64,000 bases of DNA from Phytoseiulus persimilis (taxonomy: Eukaryota; Arthropoda; Arachnida; Mesostigmata; Phytoseiidae). The notes under the pieces were generated by a model that was not told the DNA's origin, made no database searches, and saw only the letters and a list, made by a program, of their open reading frames with translations. Positions 9,871-20,869 of this stretch are shown piece after piece. The stretch's first letter is position 1. Every line of letters starts with the position of its first letter. The position numbers and the translations under genes were made by a program. The DNA lies in NCBI GenBank assembly GCA_037576195.1, contig CM075104.1, positions 1,742,775-1,806,774 on the forward strand, given 5' to 3'.

Positions 9871-10599
9871 CTCGCCTTGAATGCGGATGTTGCGGAAGCC
9901 TGCTCGTTGCTTGAAACTATCCTCGTCTTCCAACAAACGGGTCGGAGCCTGTCCCGTTTTCATCTACGTTCAATGTTCCGGGATCCTCGTGAAGACTCAA
10001 GGCTTCGCATGACACACTCGAACGAACCACAATGCTCGAATCTGATTTGCGCCGGAACTTGAGGTGTGAAACTTGACACGGGAAGTTTCATTCGACAACG
10101 AATACTTATTCGAGGCTCACTCCAAAAAAAAAACTACCATATGTAGCCGCATGGGTTCCTTTCCCCTTCGAAAAAAGGATGACTGAGGGAGGACATCGAA
10201 AGACCTTAAATCGAGGATACAGAGTGAGAGTCAGCCAAGATAGTGGGAATTATCGACTCAGGAAGCGATTCGGAGAGGAATCGAGACGCGGTGAACGAGG
10301 AGCGGGGAAAAAGGCGCATGCGATGACGGTTACTGAACGTGAACTCCGGTTCCTGGACAAGAACAGAGAGAAAGTTTGAGGTGAAGACGGCCAAAGAAAA
10401 ATAAGAGCGGAACGAGGGCCTGGGAGGAAAGCACCAGCGACGTGAACCCTCATAGACCGGTGAAACGGGGACTTCACCGATCTGTTCTGTGGCAGTCTTC
10501 AGGATACTACCCTCTTCTGTTTCAGTTTCAGATCTCTTCATCCATGAATAAAGGTTTATACAAGTCTGGCTTTCTTGAAAGACGCCAGGAGTAGAGGTT
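9871..10599. other. No gene recognised
   Basis: Short open frames on both strands lack family features. A pyrimidine run ending TTTCAG occurs at 10508-10526, but no matching upstream coding exon was found. Confidence 0.35.
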
Positions 10600-11517
10600 G
10601 TGAAGGTGGCACCTTTGAGGAGATCGTATTTGAATACCATAAAAATGTACAACAACAGTTGGTTTACGTCGCTATGTCGAGAGTGAAAACGGTCGAAGGC
10701 TTATTCTTGACAACGCCCGATGATTGTCCCGAAAAATTTCAATTCCTTCATTCGAAACGAGCGACCGCTCCTCGAATGGTACAATTTCGAACGGAACTAC
10801 AACGTTTGAGTAATCACCGATCCAAAACTCAAGATCATCAACTATTAGAACGAATGGATTCTGCGACCACGATCCTAATGTCATGCAACGTCCAGAGTTT
10901 GCCAGCACACGCATTGGATGTCACAAGCGACAAAGTCTACATGCGATCCACAGTTCTCTGTCTCAGTGGAACTCGGGATGATAACCACAAAGTAATCATG
11001 CTAGATGATTTCAACCTCGTGACCCAAAACAAGAGACAACACAGAACTGGTGGAGTTGCTATTTACGAACGGATAGGAGCACCCATGCAAGCAACTCCCA
11101 CAATTACGCCAGATCTCCTCGATGAAGATCATGGTGACATTTGTGCCTGTTAAATACTTCTACGTAACCAACTAACCGTAATTGCGACAGAATATATGAA
11201 TCCGGGAACATCGTTAGAACTCGTTAAAGAGTTCCTACTGAAATATGACCGTGTTCTATCCCTTGGTGTACAAAGCTCCACTAATTCTATGCGATGATTC
11301 CAACTGGAACCTGAAAGACCCCCACAAAGAGGAGAAAATCATCGAATTCATGGAAAACCAATTTGATCTTGGACTATTGGCCGATCCTGAGATATCGACA
11401 GCGCGTGGCCAAACATGCATCGAAATTATATCCTCAAGAGGCAACCGAGATTGCTCCTGTGATACACGCAAATGCTATTTCAGTCATCATAACCCGGTAT
11501 TCACTTTCCTGAAATAA
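10600..11517 (+). pseudogene. Helentron helicase C-terminus plus endonuclease (fragment)
   Basis: This is the 3' coding part of a Helentron (Helitron2-type rolling-circle transposon). It begins with the last Pif1/RecD-like helicase motif, QQQLVYVAMSRVKTVEGLFL (near 10650-10710), and runs straight into an endonuclease/exonuclease/phosphatase-type domain: ILMSCNVQSLPAH (10875), CLSGTRDD, GGVAIYE (11053), and later GTS-LELV, then CDDSNWNLKD (11292), corresponding to the GDFNxxL core, and a C-terminal YFSHHNPVFTFL (11480-11515). Helicase fused to such a nuclease is the defining Helentron order. A TAA at 11151 and frame changes near 11150-11250 inactivate it. Rep and the front of the helicase are absent. 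Confidence 0.75.
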
Positions 11518-12600
11518 TTCTAACCGATCTTCTAGCCTTCAAATGACAATTCGATGAACGCCCGTCAACGTTCCGGAGCACTGAAGATAAGACTGTCGAG
11601 AATAAATTGAGGGGGGTTTCAGGCGAAAGCACTCGACAAATTTCGGATACATGTTACCGCCATCGCCGGAAGATCTCGATGTGCTGAAGCATTTCCCCCT
11701 CTCGAGGGGGTGGAACACACCCCCTCAAAAATCGTCGTCTTGTTCATCGCAGGTTTTTCAAAGCCGATTTTCCGTACTAATCAGTTCATTTATGGACGAA
11801 TTTTGTCTGTATTCCGGCTGACCGCTAGGTTGTTGGCGTTTCTGCGCCCCGGTTCAACCCGTGGATGAACCGTTCCTGTTTTGTTTTTTCGGGGGAGGGG
11901 GGGATGTCCCATCCTCTCGAGAGGGGGAAATGCTTCAGCACATCGAGATTCCTTATCAATGGCGGTGGCATGTGTCCAAAATTTCTCGAGTGCTTCCGCC
12001 AAAAGCCTCCCTCAATTTGTTTTCGACGGTCCTATCTTCAGCGCTCCGGAGCGTCGACGGGCGTTCATCAAATTGTCATGCAAAGGTCAGAAGATCGGTT
12101 AGGATTCGTTCAGGAAAGTGAATACCGGGTTTTGATGACTGAAGTAGCTTATGTGTGTGTCACAGTAGTAATCTTGGATGCCTCTCGAGAATATGATATC
12201 GATGCATGTTCGGCCACGTGTTGTCTATATCTCAGGATCGGTTATTACTTCAAGATTCTCAAATTGATTTCGCATGAATTCAATATTTTCCTCCTTTTTG
12301 AGGGGGTCTCTAAGGTTCCACTTGAAATCACCGCATAGCATCAGTGAAGTTCTCTGGTTTTGTACACCAGGGGACAGAACATGGTCATATTTCAGTAGGC
12401 AGTCTTCAATGAGTTCGAACGATGTTCCCGGATTTATATATACAGTCGCAAGGACGGTTAGTTGGCCACGTAGGAGTATTTCATGGGAATGGATGTCACC
12501 AGGATCTTCATCAATGAGATCTGGTGTTATTGTGGGAGTTGCTTGCGTAGGTGCTCCTCTGCGTTCGTGGATGGCATTCCACCTGTCGGCCACGGGGTCA
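11040..12600. repeat. Large inverted repeat of Helentron 3' halves
   Basis: The arm at about 11040-11715 (endonuclease end plus 3' noncoding) matches the reverse complement of about 11915-12600. The shared noncoding part includes TCGATGTGCTGAAGCATTTC, the CCCCTCTCGAGGGGG hairpin and a stretch around CAATTTGTTTTCGACG / CGAGAATAAATTG. The spacer is about 200 bp. The two Helentron ends face each other tail to tail. Arms differ by many substitutions, so it is not a recent duplication. Confidence 0.7.
12120..12600 (-). pseudogene. Helentron endonuclease domain, second (inverted) copy
   Basis: On the minus strand from 12600: IHERRGAPTQATPTITPDL, then EILLRGQLTVLATVYINPGT, YDHVLSPGVQNQ and LMLCGDFKWNLRDP, ending VITDPEI at about 12225. 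It matches the endonuclease segment of the plus copy at 11060-11400 residue for residue in most places, and preserves the GDF core that the plus copy has lost. It stops at TGA and cannot be active. Its upstream side runs into satellite sequence at 12675. Confidence 0.75.
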
Positions 12601-12674
12601 ACCGTGGACCCCCTGAGCGACTTCGTTGAAGTTAATGGACTGCCGTGCCCCAGGGGGTCGACCACCGACCATCG

Positions 12675-12835
12675 ATTTTGTGGAGCGATTCCGGGACCAA
12701 TCTGACCTTCACTTTCGAAGTCTGGAGGGCTGATTCCGGGACCGATCTGACCATTACTTTTCTGAGTCTGGGGGGGTGATTCCGGAACCGATCCGACAAT
12801 ATTTTCCCAACTCTGGAGGGGTAATTACCAGAGTT
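12675..12835 (-). repeat. Short diverged 45-bp satellite stretch
   Basis: About 3.5 diverged units of the 45-bp family on the minus strand (GATTCCGGGACCAATCTGAC, GGGGGGGTGATTCCGG). It lies directly next to the inverted Helentron endonuclease copy. Confidence 0.75.
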
Positions 12836-12920
12836 GGGCGGATTCGAATCATTGGATTCGAATCAGATCGGATCAGATGTGATTCGAATCACTTTTGATT
12901 CGAATCATGTGATTCGATAG
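12836..12920. repeat. TTCGAA palindrome cluster
   Basis: GGATTCGAATCATTGGATTC and three or four further GATTCGAATC palindromes follow the short satellite stretch, the same order as at arrays A and C. Confidence 0.7.
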
Positions 12921-12922
12921 CT

Positions 12923-13033
12923 TGTCGGGGCCGGATACTATATAAATAAAGATGATCGGAACTAAGAGTGTTACGACTGGAGATAACGACGCGTTCTCAT
13001 TGTAGTCGAGCCACTTCAATTGGCGACGAGGAT
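12923..13033 (+). promoter_or_regulatory. Possible short/truncated 5' LTR and primer-binding site of Gypsy
   Basis: TGTCGGGGCCGGATACTATA starts a possible LTR with a TATA-like ACTATATAAATAAAG at 12937-12951; it would end in CA at 13017-13018. TGGCGACGAGGAT at 13021-13033 resembles the primer-binding site placed just before gag in Mag-like elements. No second LTR copy was found after pol, so the length (96 bp) is uncertain. Confidence 0.5.
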
Positions 13034-13050
13034 ATTTGGAACTCAACGTG

Positions 13051-13995
13051 ATGGCGTTTACAGCGAAGGATGTGCAACTCCTGGTTCAGGAGGCAGTTAA
13101 GGCGGCCTTACAACAAACGTCGAGGATCGCGTCAGTCGTGAACACGGAGGAAGCCAAGGTGAGAACGATGGACTCGCTAACAAAGCGTATCGCCACGTTC
13201 TCCTATGATCCCGAGGCTGGGCTGACCTTTGAGCTTTGGTACTCAAGGTATGAGAGTATTTTCGACAAAGACGCTAGCCAGCTGGACGACGCTGCTAAGG
13301 TGAGGTTACTCACGCAGAAATTGGATCAGTCGGCATTCCAGAAGTACACGGCACACATTCTTCCGAAGAAATACGCCGAACAAGATTTCAAGTCGACAGT
13401 GGGCACACTGAAAGAACTGTTCGGACACCGCGGCTCGTTGTTCTCGAGGAGGTATCAGTGCCTCCAAACAGTGTGCGATGATTTCAGTGATGGCTCCTTC
13501 GACGATTACACCGGACTCGTGAACCAGCGGTTCGAACTGTCGGAAATGTCTACTGTCACTGCAGAGCAATTTAAATGCCTGGTATGGATAAGTGGTCTGA
13601 GAAGCGACAAATTCACCAAGGTTCGTCAGATCGCATTGCAGCTCGTCGAGGAGAACCCCGAGGCGTCTATGGAGGAGCTGCACCAGCGAGTGAAGAATTT
13701 TGGACGTCTGCAAGCAGCGTCGAGGAGCATCGCGGAAGGCCACGAAGGCAGAGCCGTGAATGCGGTGGCGACGACGAGCAAGCCTGGTCCTTGTCGCATT
13801 TGCAATGAAACACATTTCAGGAAATTCTGTCCACACAAAAGTAGGACGTGTAATTTCTGTGGGAAGAAAGGCCATCTCGAGGCAGCATGTTTTCAGAAGA
13901 AGAATCAAGGTGATAGGCGAAGTCACTCAGACAGAAAGGATACTCGAGGTGCGTGGGGAAAGACAGCCAAACAGGAGCGCAAGGTTGGAGAGTGA
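13051..13995 (+). CDS. Gypsy gag (DUF7083 type, zinc knuckles)
   Basis: Nucleocapsid/capsid precursor of a Mag-like Gypsy, about 314 residues from the ATG at 13051; the frame is open slightly further 5'. The N-terminal half has the capsid-like region common in K02A2.6-type elements (FELWYSRYESIF, LLTQKLDQSAFQKY, TLKELFG). The C-terminal part has two CCHC knuckles, CRICNETHFRKFC (one residue short) and CNFCGKKGHLEAAC (canonical CX2CX4HX4C), followed by a basic tail. The reading frame is intact although the following pol is badly broken. Confidence 0.85.
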   Translation: MAFTAKDVQLLVQEAVKAALQQTSRIASVVNTEEAKVRTMDSLTKRIATFSYDPEAGLTFELWYSRYESIFDKDASQLDDAAKVRLLTQKLDQSAFQKYTAHILPKKYAEQDFKSTVGTLKELFGHRGSLFSRRYQCLQTVCDDFSDGSFDDYTGLVNQRFELSEMSTVTAEQFKCLVWISGLRSDKFTKVRQIALQLVEENPEASMEELHQRVKNFGRLQAASRSIAEGHEGRAVNAVATTSKPGPCRICNETHFRKFCPHKSRTCNFCGKKGHLEAACFQKKNQGDRRSHSDRKDTRGAWGKTAKQERKVGE

Positions 13996-16960
13996 CGGTT
14001 GGTATTGAAGGCTGCGTGAAGGGACGAATAGGATATTCTATCATGTCAAGGTTGGGCGTCATCAAATCAAGCTGAGACTCGACACAGGTTCAGATGTAAC
14101 GATCATCAGCGAGCAGCTATGGCGTAAGTTGGGCAAACAAGTCTGCGACTCCGACCTGTGTGATGAAAGCAGCGAATCAGGGTACATTGGAAAGTCTCGG
14201 ATTTTTCGATTGCGAATGCGCTCTTGAAGGAACGGAATTCCACGGCTGTTGTTACGTGGTGCCGTATGACTTGAACGTTCTGGGCTGTGATTGGCTACGA
14301 ATGAATCGGGAGCTGTGGGACCGACTCACGAACAGAGAAGTGCAAAAGGTGGAATGCTCGCCGCGACCGGAACAGCTCGCATTAGAAGCTGAATCGTTGG
14401 TTAATTCGCTAATGGCTACATTTCCTGACGTCTTCTCTGAGGGTCTCGGTCGTTGCTCTCGAAAGCACGTTTTCAACTTAGAGAAGGCGCAACGTCTGTA
14501 TTCCGGAAGAGTAGACCAGTCCCATACGCTACGTTACCAAAGTTGGAAGCAGAGTTGGAGCGATTGGAACGCATTGGAGTGATTTCACCAGTTTCTTATT
14601 CAGATTTCGCGGCTCCCGTGGTGATCGTTCAGAAGAAAACCGGGGATATTCGATTATGCTCCGATTTCAGCACTGGGTTGAATAACGCATTGGAGGACCA
14701 CCATCACCCGCTGCCTACCGTCGAGGACGTTTTCTCGAAGATGAACGGTGGAGTTTTCTTCTCGAACATTGATTTGGCGGAAGCCTACTTGCAGATCGAA
14801 GTCGAAGAGGATTCGAAGAGATTTGTGACTATCAACACGCCGAAAGGGTTGTACAGGTACAACCGATTGCCTTTCGGGGTCAAAACAGCTCCTGCGATTT
14901 TCCAAGAAATGATAGATAGGTTGATCAACGGGCTACCAGGCGTAGCTGCTTATCTCGATGATCTGGGTAGTAACGGGCGGCACTCTGGAGCAACACCATG
15001 AGAACTTACGAGAGTTGTTCAAACGCATCGCGAAGTTCGGACTCAGGATTGCTCGAAAATGTGCTTTTCTGAAGACGGAAATCAAGTTCCTGGGACAAGT
15101 GATCTCCAAAGACGGAAGGAAGCCGCAGAGGGAGAAGATCGAAGCCATCCATCGTCAACATGCCGGCGCCATCTAACCAGAGTGAACTCAGGGCGTTTCT
15201 AGGCATGGTAACATATTACAGTGTATTCCTGGCTGAAATGAGAGAGCATCGGGCACCCATGGATGAGTTGCTGAAGAAGGACACAAAATTCGTCTGGTCC
15301 GAGAAATGTCAAGAAGGGTTCGAGTCGATTAAAAGGATGCTGCAGTCGGACTTACTGCTGACGCATTACGACCCGAAGGAAAAATTGATTGTCGCGGCAG
15401 ATGCCAGCGCATACGGCATCGGGGCCGTTCTCTCGCACAGATTCTCGTATGGAGGGAAGAGGAAGCGATTTTTTCGCATGTCGGTCGCTTACGAAAGCTG
15501 AGAAGAACTATGCTCAGATCGAAAAGAAGCGCTGGCACTTGTGTTTGCAGTCAAGAAATTTCATAAGTATATACTGGGCCGGAAGTTCCTCTTGCTCACA
15601 GATCACCGGCCGTTGCTGGCGATTTTCGGAAGTAAGCAAGGAATCCCCCTACAGCAAACAGACTGCAACGATGGGCAACCATGTTGTTGGGGTACGATTT
15701 TCAGTTGGAGTATCGAAGAACCACGGAGTTTGGCAAGCGGATGCATTGTCGAGGCTCATCGCAGTGCAACTCGCTATATGGATGCCGAAGATATGGTGAT
15801 TGGGTCGGTTGAGGCAGAGGTGAATGCGCTTTTCAATGAGCGGGTTGGCAACTCCCAGTCACCGCAACTCAGCTCCGCGAAGAGACGGCAAAAGACAAGG
15901 TACTTCGAGACGTTATCAAGTACCTTCACAATGGCCTACGAAAGTTGACAAGCAGAGCTCGGTCTGGCATTTCTTCAACCGATGCGAGACTCTTCTGTGG
16001 TTGAGGGTTGCTTGATGTCAAGCGACAGGGTCGTCGTTCCTGAGGTTCTACAGAGGAAGATTCTAGGGAAACTCCACAAGGGACACCAGGATCCACCAGG
16101 ATGAAGAGATTAGCCAGAAGTTCGTGTACTGGCCGCGGATTGATAAAGACATCGAGTCGACAGTGCGACTGTGCGAAGCGTGCGTGCAGGTCAACCGTGA
16201 CCCGCGTAAAGTTCCGCTGAGCCCTTGGCCAGCGAGCGTCAAGCCTTGGGAGCGGGTACATGCCGACTTCGCGGGACCGGTAGAAGGCTATATGTATCTC
16301 ATTCTGGTTGACTCGTTTTCAGATGGCCAGAAGTAATTGAGATGAAGCATGCGACAGGAGCAGCAACTAAAAGAGCTTGCGAAGCAATTTTCGCAAGATT
16401 CGGTTTCCCGGAAAGGCTGGTCACCGACAACGGATCGCAGTTCAAGTCGGCGCCGTTCATGACTTTTTGTGAGAATGCGGGAGTCAGACTCGTAAATCGC
16501 CTCCTTTCCATCCGCAGTCAAATGGTCAGACCGAGAAATTCGTCGATATTTTCAAGCAAATTCTGAAGAAATTTCCGGAGGGAGCGTGGCGAGGCGCTCG
16601 CTGCCGGATTACTTGCGTACCGGAGTACGCCGGGGTCGCATGGCAGAAGCCCCGCGGAGGATTTCTTGGGACGGCGCTGAGGACGACGTTGTCCCTCATC
16701 AAGCCGAGGCTCGAGGCTACCCCGAACAGCGGCGACACGGGAGTCGCGAGAGAAGGACAAGTTCTACTTCGATGCTCGGCACGGAGCAGGGAAAGGGAGT
16801 TCGAAGAGGGGAGCTCCGTTTTCGTAAAGGACTTCCGCAACGCCGGACGATCGAAGTGGACGGCCGGTTCCATCTTGCACCGCATCGGAAAGGTCATGTA
16901 TCGTGTCGGAGTCGAAGGTGCGGAATGGATCGCATGCGAACCAACTTAAGCGAGGGGGAG
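13996..16960 (+). pseudogene. Gypsy pol, decayed by many frameshifts
   Basis: Continues the gag-bearing Mag-like element. Recognisable blocks: protease LRLDTGSDVTIIS at about 14075-14112 (active-site DTG kept), FPDVFSEGLGRCSR (14426), RT with PVVIVQKKTGDIRLCSDFS, NIDLAEAYLQIEV and YLDD at 14951-14962, GMVTYYSVFLAEMR (15205), RNase H DASAYGIGAV (15401) and TDHRPLL (15601), integrase HHCC remnant with CEACVQVNRDP (16174), VHADFAGP (16258) and VTDNGSQFKS (16420). At least six frame changes and several stops separate them. The catalytic dyad is followed at once by a frameshift (YLDDLGSNG). The final purine run AAGCGAGGGGGAGC (16948-16961) looks like a polypurine tract. Confidence 0.85.
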
Positions 16961-17226
16961 CGTTGTTCCTGAGACACCAATATTGAGAACGGAAGGGCAT
17001 CGATGGATGAGGCTTGCGACCCACTTCTTCATGTTCTCGTCGAGTGGACTGCCGGACCGCAGCAGCGGGGTGGGGAAGTCGGGCTGCGGATGCGGAAAGA
17101 TCAATCGTACCTTCTCTCTCGTGCCCGGACAGGGAGACGTCCTGGGTACGACGATCCAACAGGGTGAATAAGGGTTTGCGACCGCGTCGACTCGGGTTCG
17201 GCGACGACTGATTGCAAGCTGACACG
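16961..17226. other. 3' noncoding of the Gypsy, no gene
   Basis: Sequence after the polypurine-like run; TTGTTCCTGAGACACC may start the 3' LTR. No second copy of 12923-13018 is visible. Confidence 0.35.
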
Positions 17227-17820
17227 TCATCAGATCAGTGTTGAGTTTTCCAGAGCCTGTCGAAGTTTTCCTCAATTCAATCCATGGTCCCTAAAAGAAC
17301 TAACCAGGAAATCGCCGATTCTCAACCGATTTTGGAAATTAAAAAAAAGATTCCCCTCGAACCCAGCTAAAAACGATTCCCCTCGATCCTAGCTTTTTTT
17401 CATGTCATGAGATGAGCGCCCAGTGACTTTTGAGGTGGGAAAAAAAAAAAAAAGTTATCGGATTGACTCGGTGACTTCGTTTCCGGGTAGTTTGGCTCAA
17501 AATAAGAAACTTTTGCCATCAGTGAAATTTCCGAAATCGGCTTCCCTGAGGAGTTACAGGCAGTTCTTTACGGAGGGGTCGGCAGGGGGTCCGGGAGGCT
17601 CAATTTTGGGGTATCTCGTATTGAATACCGTTCCTCCGGTTCGCAACCGATCCGCGCGTTCTTGCGAGCGTTTTGTAGCTGGGATCGAGGGAATCTTTCC
17701 GTTTTTTAATTTCCGAAATCGGTTGAGAATCGCGATTTCCTGGTTAGTTCTTTTAGGGACCATGGATTGAATTGAGGAAAACTTCGACAGGCTCTGGAAA
17801 ACTCAACACTGATCTGATGA
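17227..17820. mobile_element. Foldback (long terminal inverted repeat) element
   Basis: A 594-bp unit with inverted arms of about 119 bp: 17227-17346 and 17702-17820. The arms begin TCATCAGATCAGTGTTGAGT, contain CCATGGTCCCTAAAAGAACT and differ by only a couple of changes (for example ATCGCCGATT against ATCGCGATT). The 355-bp core has A-rich runs and no coding sequence. Near-identity of the arms points to recent insertion or gene conversion. A clear target duplication is not visible (outside bases CTGACACG and TCAAAAAT). Confidence 0.85.
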
Positions 17821-17954
17821 TCAAAAATAATGAAGCGAAAAGATGCGTCTCTTCAAGAGCTTTCGATCAAAAAAAAAAATCCCACATCGGATAAAATTTG
17901 ACCGAAATACAGCCCAAAACAGAAAGGCCACGAAAATGTTGCAGCTTAGAGGAC

Positions 17955-18550
17955 ACACCCTGTGGAGGAGTGATTCCGAGTCCAATCTGAGCATTACTTC
18001 CCAACTCTGGAGGGGTGATTCCGAGACCAATCTGAGCATTACTTCCCAACTCTGGAGGGGTGATTCCGAGACCAATCTGAGCATTACTTCCCAACTCTGG
18101 AGGGGTGATTCCGAGTCCAAACTGACCATTACTTCCCAACTCTGGAGGAGTGATTCCGAAACCAATCTGAGCATTACTTTCCAACTCTGGAGGGGTGATC
18201 CCGAGACCAATCTGAGCATTACTTCCCAACTCTGGAGGGGTGATTCCGAGACCAATCTGAGCATTACTTCCCAACTCTGGAGGGGTGATTCCGAGACCAA
18301 ACTGACCATTACTTCCCAACTCTGGAGGAGTGATTCCGAGTCCAATCTGAGCATTACTTCCCAACTCTGGAGGGGTGATTCCGAGACCAATCTGAGCATT
18401 ACTTCTCAACTCTGGAGGGGTGATTCCGAGACCAAACTGACCATTACTTCCCAACTCTGGAGGAGTGATTCCGAGTCCAATCTGAGCATTACTCCCAAAC
18501 TCTGGAGGGGTGATTCCGAGACCAATCTGAGCATTACTTCCCAACTCTGG
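17955..18550 (-). repeat. 45-bp satellite array B
   Basis: About 13 units of the same 45-bp satellite, inverted relative to array A (plus strand reads GATTCCGAGACCAATCTGAG). It ends at the conserved flank block at 18551, the same junction as at array A. Confidence 0.9.
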
Positions 18551-18717
18551 AGGACTCGAGCGAAGCTTAGTCGGGCTAGGAATGGACCTGGTAGAGTAGA
18601 CGGGGTGCTTGCGGTGTTTCTCTTCAGATCTAGATCCAGAGAAGCGGCCGGATTTCGCCGCTAGGAAGCAACGAACGATTTTGCCATATTCTCCTGATTA
18701 GGCTCCGCCAGACGGTG
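18551..18717 (-). repeat. Satellite-flanking block, copy 2
   Basis: Reverse complement of 484-658 with few changes. Here it sits between arrays B and C, so arrays of opposite orientation diverge from one flank. The B side has the native junction; the C side joins after GACGGTGCTTGGTGGAG. Confidence 0.75.
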
Positions 18718-18721
18718 CTTG

Positions 18722-19548
18722 GTGGAGTTTGGTCTCGGAATCACTCCTCCAGAGTTGGGAAGTAATGGTCAGTTTGGTCTCGGAATCACCCCTTTAGAGT
18801 TGGGAAGTAATGCTCAGATTGGTCTCGGAATCACCCCTCCAGAGTTGGAAACTAATGGTCAGATTTGTCTCGGAATCACCCCTCCAGAGTTGGGAAGTAA
18901 TGCTCAGATTGGACTCGGAATCACTCCTCCAGAGTTGGGAAGTAATGGTCAGATTGGTCTCGGAATCACCCCTCCAGAGTTGGAAACTAATGGTCAGATT
19001 GGTCTCGGAATCACCCCTCCAGAGTTGGAAAGTAATGCTCAGATTGACCCAGAAATCACCCCTCCAGAGTTGGGAAGTAATGGTCAGTTTGGTCTCGGAA
19101 TCACCCCTCCAGAGTTGGGAAGTAATGCTCAGATTGGTCTCGGAATCACCCCTCCAGAGTTGGAAACTAATGGTCAGATTGGTCTCGGAATCACTCCCCC
19201 AGAGTTGGGAAGTAATGCTCAGATTGGACTCGGAATCACTCCTCCAGAGTTGGGAAGTAATGCTCAGATTGGTCTCGGAATCACCCCTCCAGAGTTGGGA
19301 AGTAATGCTCAGATTGGTCTCGGAATCACCCCTCCAGAGTTGGGAAGTAATGCTCAGATTGGTCTCGGAATCACCCCTCCAGAGTTGGGAAGTAATGCTC
19401 AGATTGGTCTCGGAATCACCCCTCCAGAGTTGGGAAGTAATGCTCAGATTGGTCTCGGAATCACCCCTCCAGAGTTGGGAAGTAATGCTCAGATTGGTCT
19501 CGGAATCACCCCTTCAGCTTTTGAAAAGTATGGTCAGACTGGTCCCGG
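18722..19548 (+). repeat. 45-bp satellite array C
   Basis: About 18 units in the same orientation as array A. The last seven or eight units (19200-19500) are almost identical to each other, a sign of local homogenisation, while the first units vary. The final unit is altered (CCTTCAGCTTTTGAAAAGTA) and leads into the boundary motif. Confidence 0.9.
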
Positions 19549-19549
19549 A

Positions 19550-19690
19550 CTAAGCCGATTATATGTAGTAAGGATTCGAATCAGAATGATTCGAATCACT
19601 TTTGATTCGAATCAGCCTGATTCGACGGTTTTTGATTCGAATCACTTTTGATTCGATGTTTCTTGATTCGAATCAAAGTGATTCGAATCT
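19550..19690. repeat. Boundary motif and TTCGAA palindromes after array C
   Basis: AGCCGATTATATGTAGTA at 19554-19571 is followed by at least six GATTCGAATC palindromes, matching the order seen after array A. Confidence 0.75.
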
Positions 19691-20015
19691 GCCCAACTCT
19701 GGTAATTACGGGACCAATCTGACCATTGGTATATCCAAACTCTGGAGGGGTGATTCCGGGACCAATCTGGCCATTAATTTCCAGCTCTGGAGGGGTGATT
19801 CGGGACCAATCTGACCATTACTTCCCATCTCTGGAGAGGTGATTCCGGACCGATCCTACCATTACTTTCCCAGGTCTAAGGGGTGTTTCCGGGACCAATC
19901 TGACCATTACTTCCCAAGTATGGAGGGGTGATTCCGGGACCGAGCTGACCATTACTTTTCAGGTCTGGAGGGATGATTCCGGAGCGATCTGAACATTACT
20001 TTACCTACCATCACT
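19691..20015 (-). repeat. 45-bp satellite array D, diverged
   Basis: About seven diverged minus-orientation units (GATTCCGGGACCAATCTGGC, GAGGGATGATTCCGGAGCGA). It begins directly after the palindrome cluster with GCCCAACTCTGG. Confidence 0.8.
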
Positions 20016-20067
20016 TCATTGTCATTGACCTATGACAAGACACCGAGATTTACCACATGAAATTCAA

Positions 20068-20196
20068 CTCGAGTTCAAATTTCCCTCGCTCCACAAAAAC
20101 AATCTTAAAGGCCTCCCGCTGCGATTTTTTCGTTCCACTCCCAGTCACACCCCAGTAAACACGCCCGAAGAAAAGCGCATTTCTGCGCCAAAACGA
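20068..20196 (+). repeat. Dispersed repeat, second copy
   Basis: Inverted match to 1658-1797, sharing AAAGGCCTCCCGCTGCGATT and CGAAGAAAAGCGCATTTCTG. Not coding. Confidence 0.6.
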
Positions 20197-20869
20197 TTTA
20201 CGGGGAGCTTCTCGAGCACGCTGAATGCTCGATAGTCTGAGGGCTGAGCAAGTTGCGGGATTTCCGGCAATCCGAATGTAGCGAGCTTTTCGTGATGCAA
20301 TCAACGTAGTTTTCGAACTCGTGGAGATGTTTCTGATGAGACTGGATCCTTGCGGTATAGTTTCATCCATCAAAGTGGAGCAGCATAATCTACCTTTCCA
20401 GTATAATCGAGGAGTTTTGAGGGGGGGGGGGCTGACCCTCTTGCTCTCCTTCTGGCTCTCCTCATATCCTCTCCAAGTCTCCACTCCTCCGTCATTATGG
20501 CGTGTAAAAACTTGAAATAACTGTCCATTTTCGGAGGCTAAACTCGCCGGGCCCGAACCGAAGAGCACTGGAAAGTCGAGGAATTCTAGAAGCGTTTCTT
20601 CGAGTGTATTATGATTACGATTCTATAACCTCAAAAATGAGCGAGGGCTTCATTTCGGGTGGGAATCGGCACGGAGTTTTTGACTGACCTAATACAAACC
20701 ATGTGCAGAGGCTTCTCATCGTTGAGCGCAATGGCTGATGCGCCATAGGCATGATAACCATCAGAGAGTCCCGGGATGAACGATTGCCAATCGTTGACCC
20801 TGGTACTCTTTCGATCCTGCTGATATTTGCATGCATCCTGGATAGGTTTCGGGTGTACCTAACATGAGT
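20197..20869. other. No gene recognised
   Basis: Contains a G10 run at 20421-20430 and short open frames only. No similarity recognised by eye. Confidence 0.35.

Noticed and set aside
11790-12338. Short plus-strand frames in 11.86-12.34 kb
   Set aside because: They are antisense to the inverted Helentron copy and its 3' end.
13996-16960. Programmed frameshifts in the 13-17 kb Gypsy pol
   Set aside because: There are at least six frame changes inside catalytic domains, including directly after YLDD; this is decay or sequence error, not programmed recoding.
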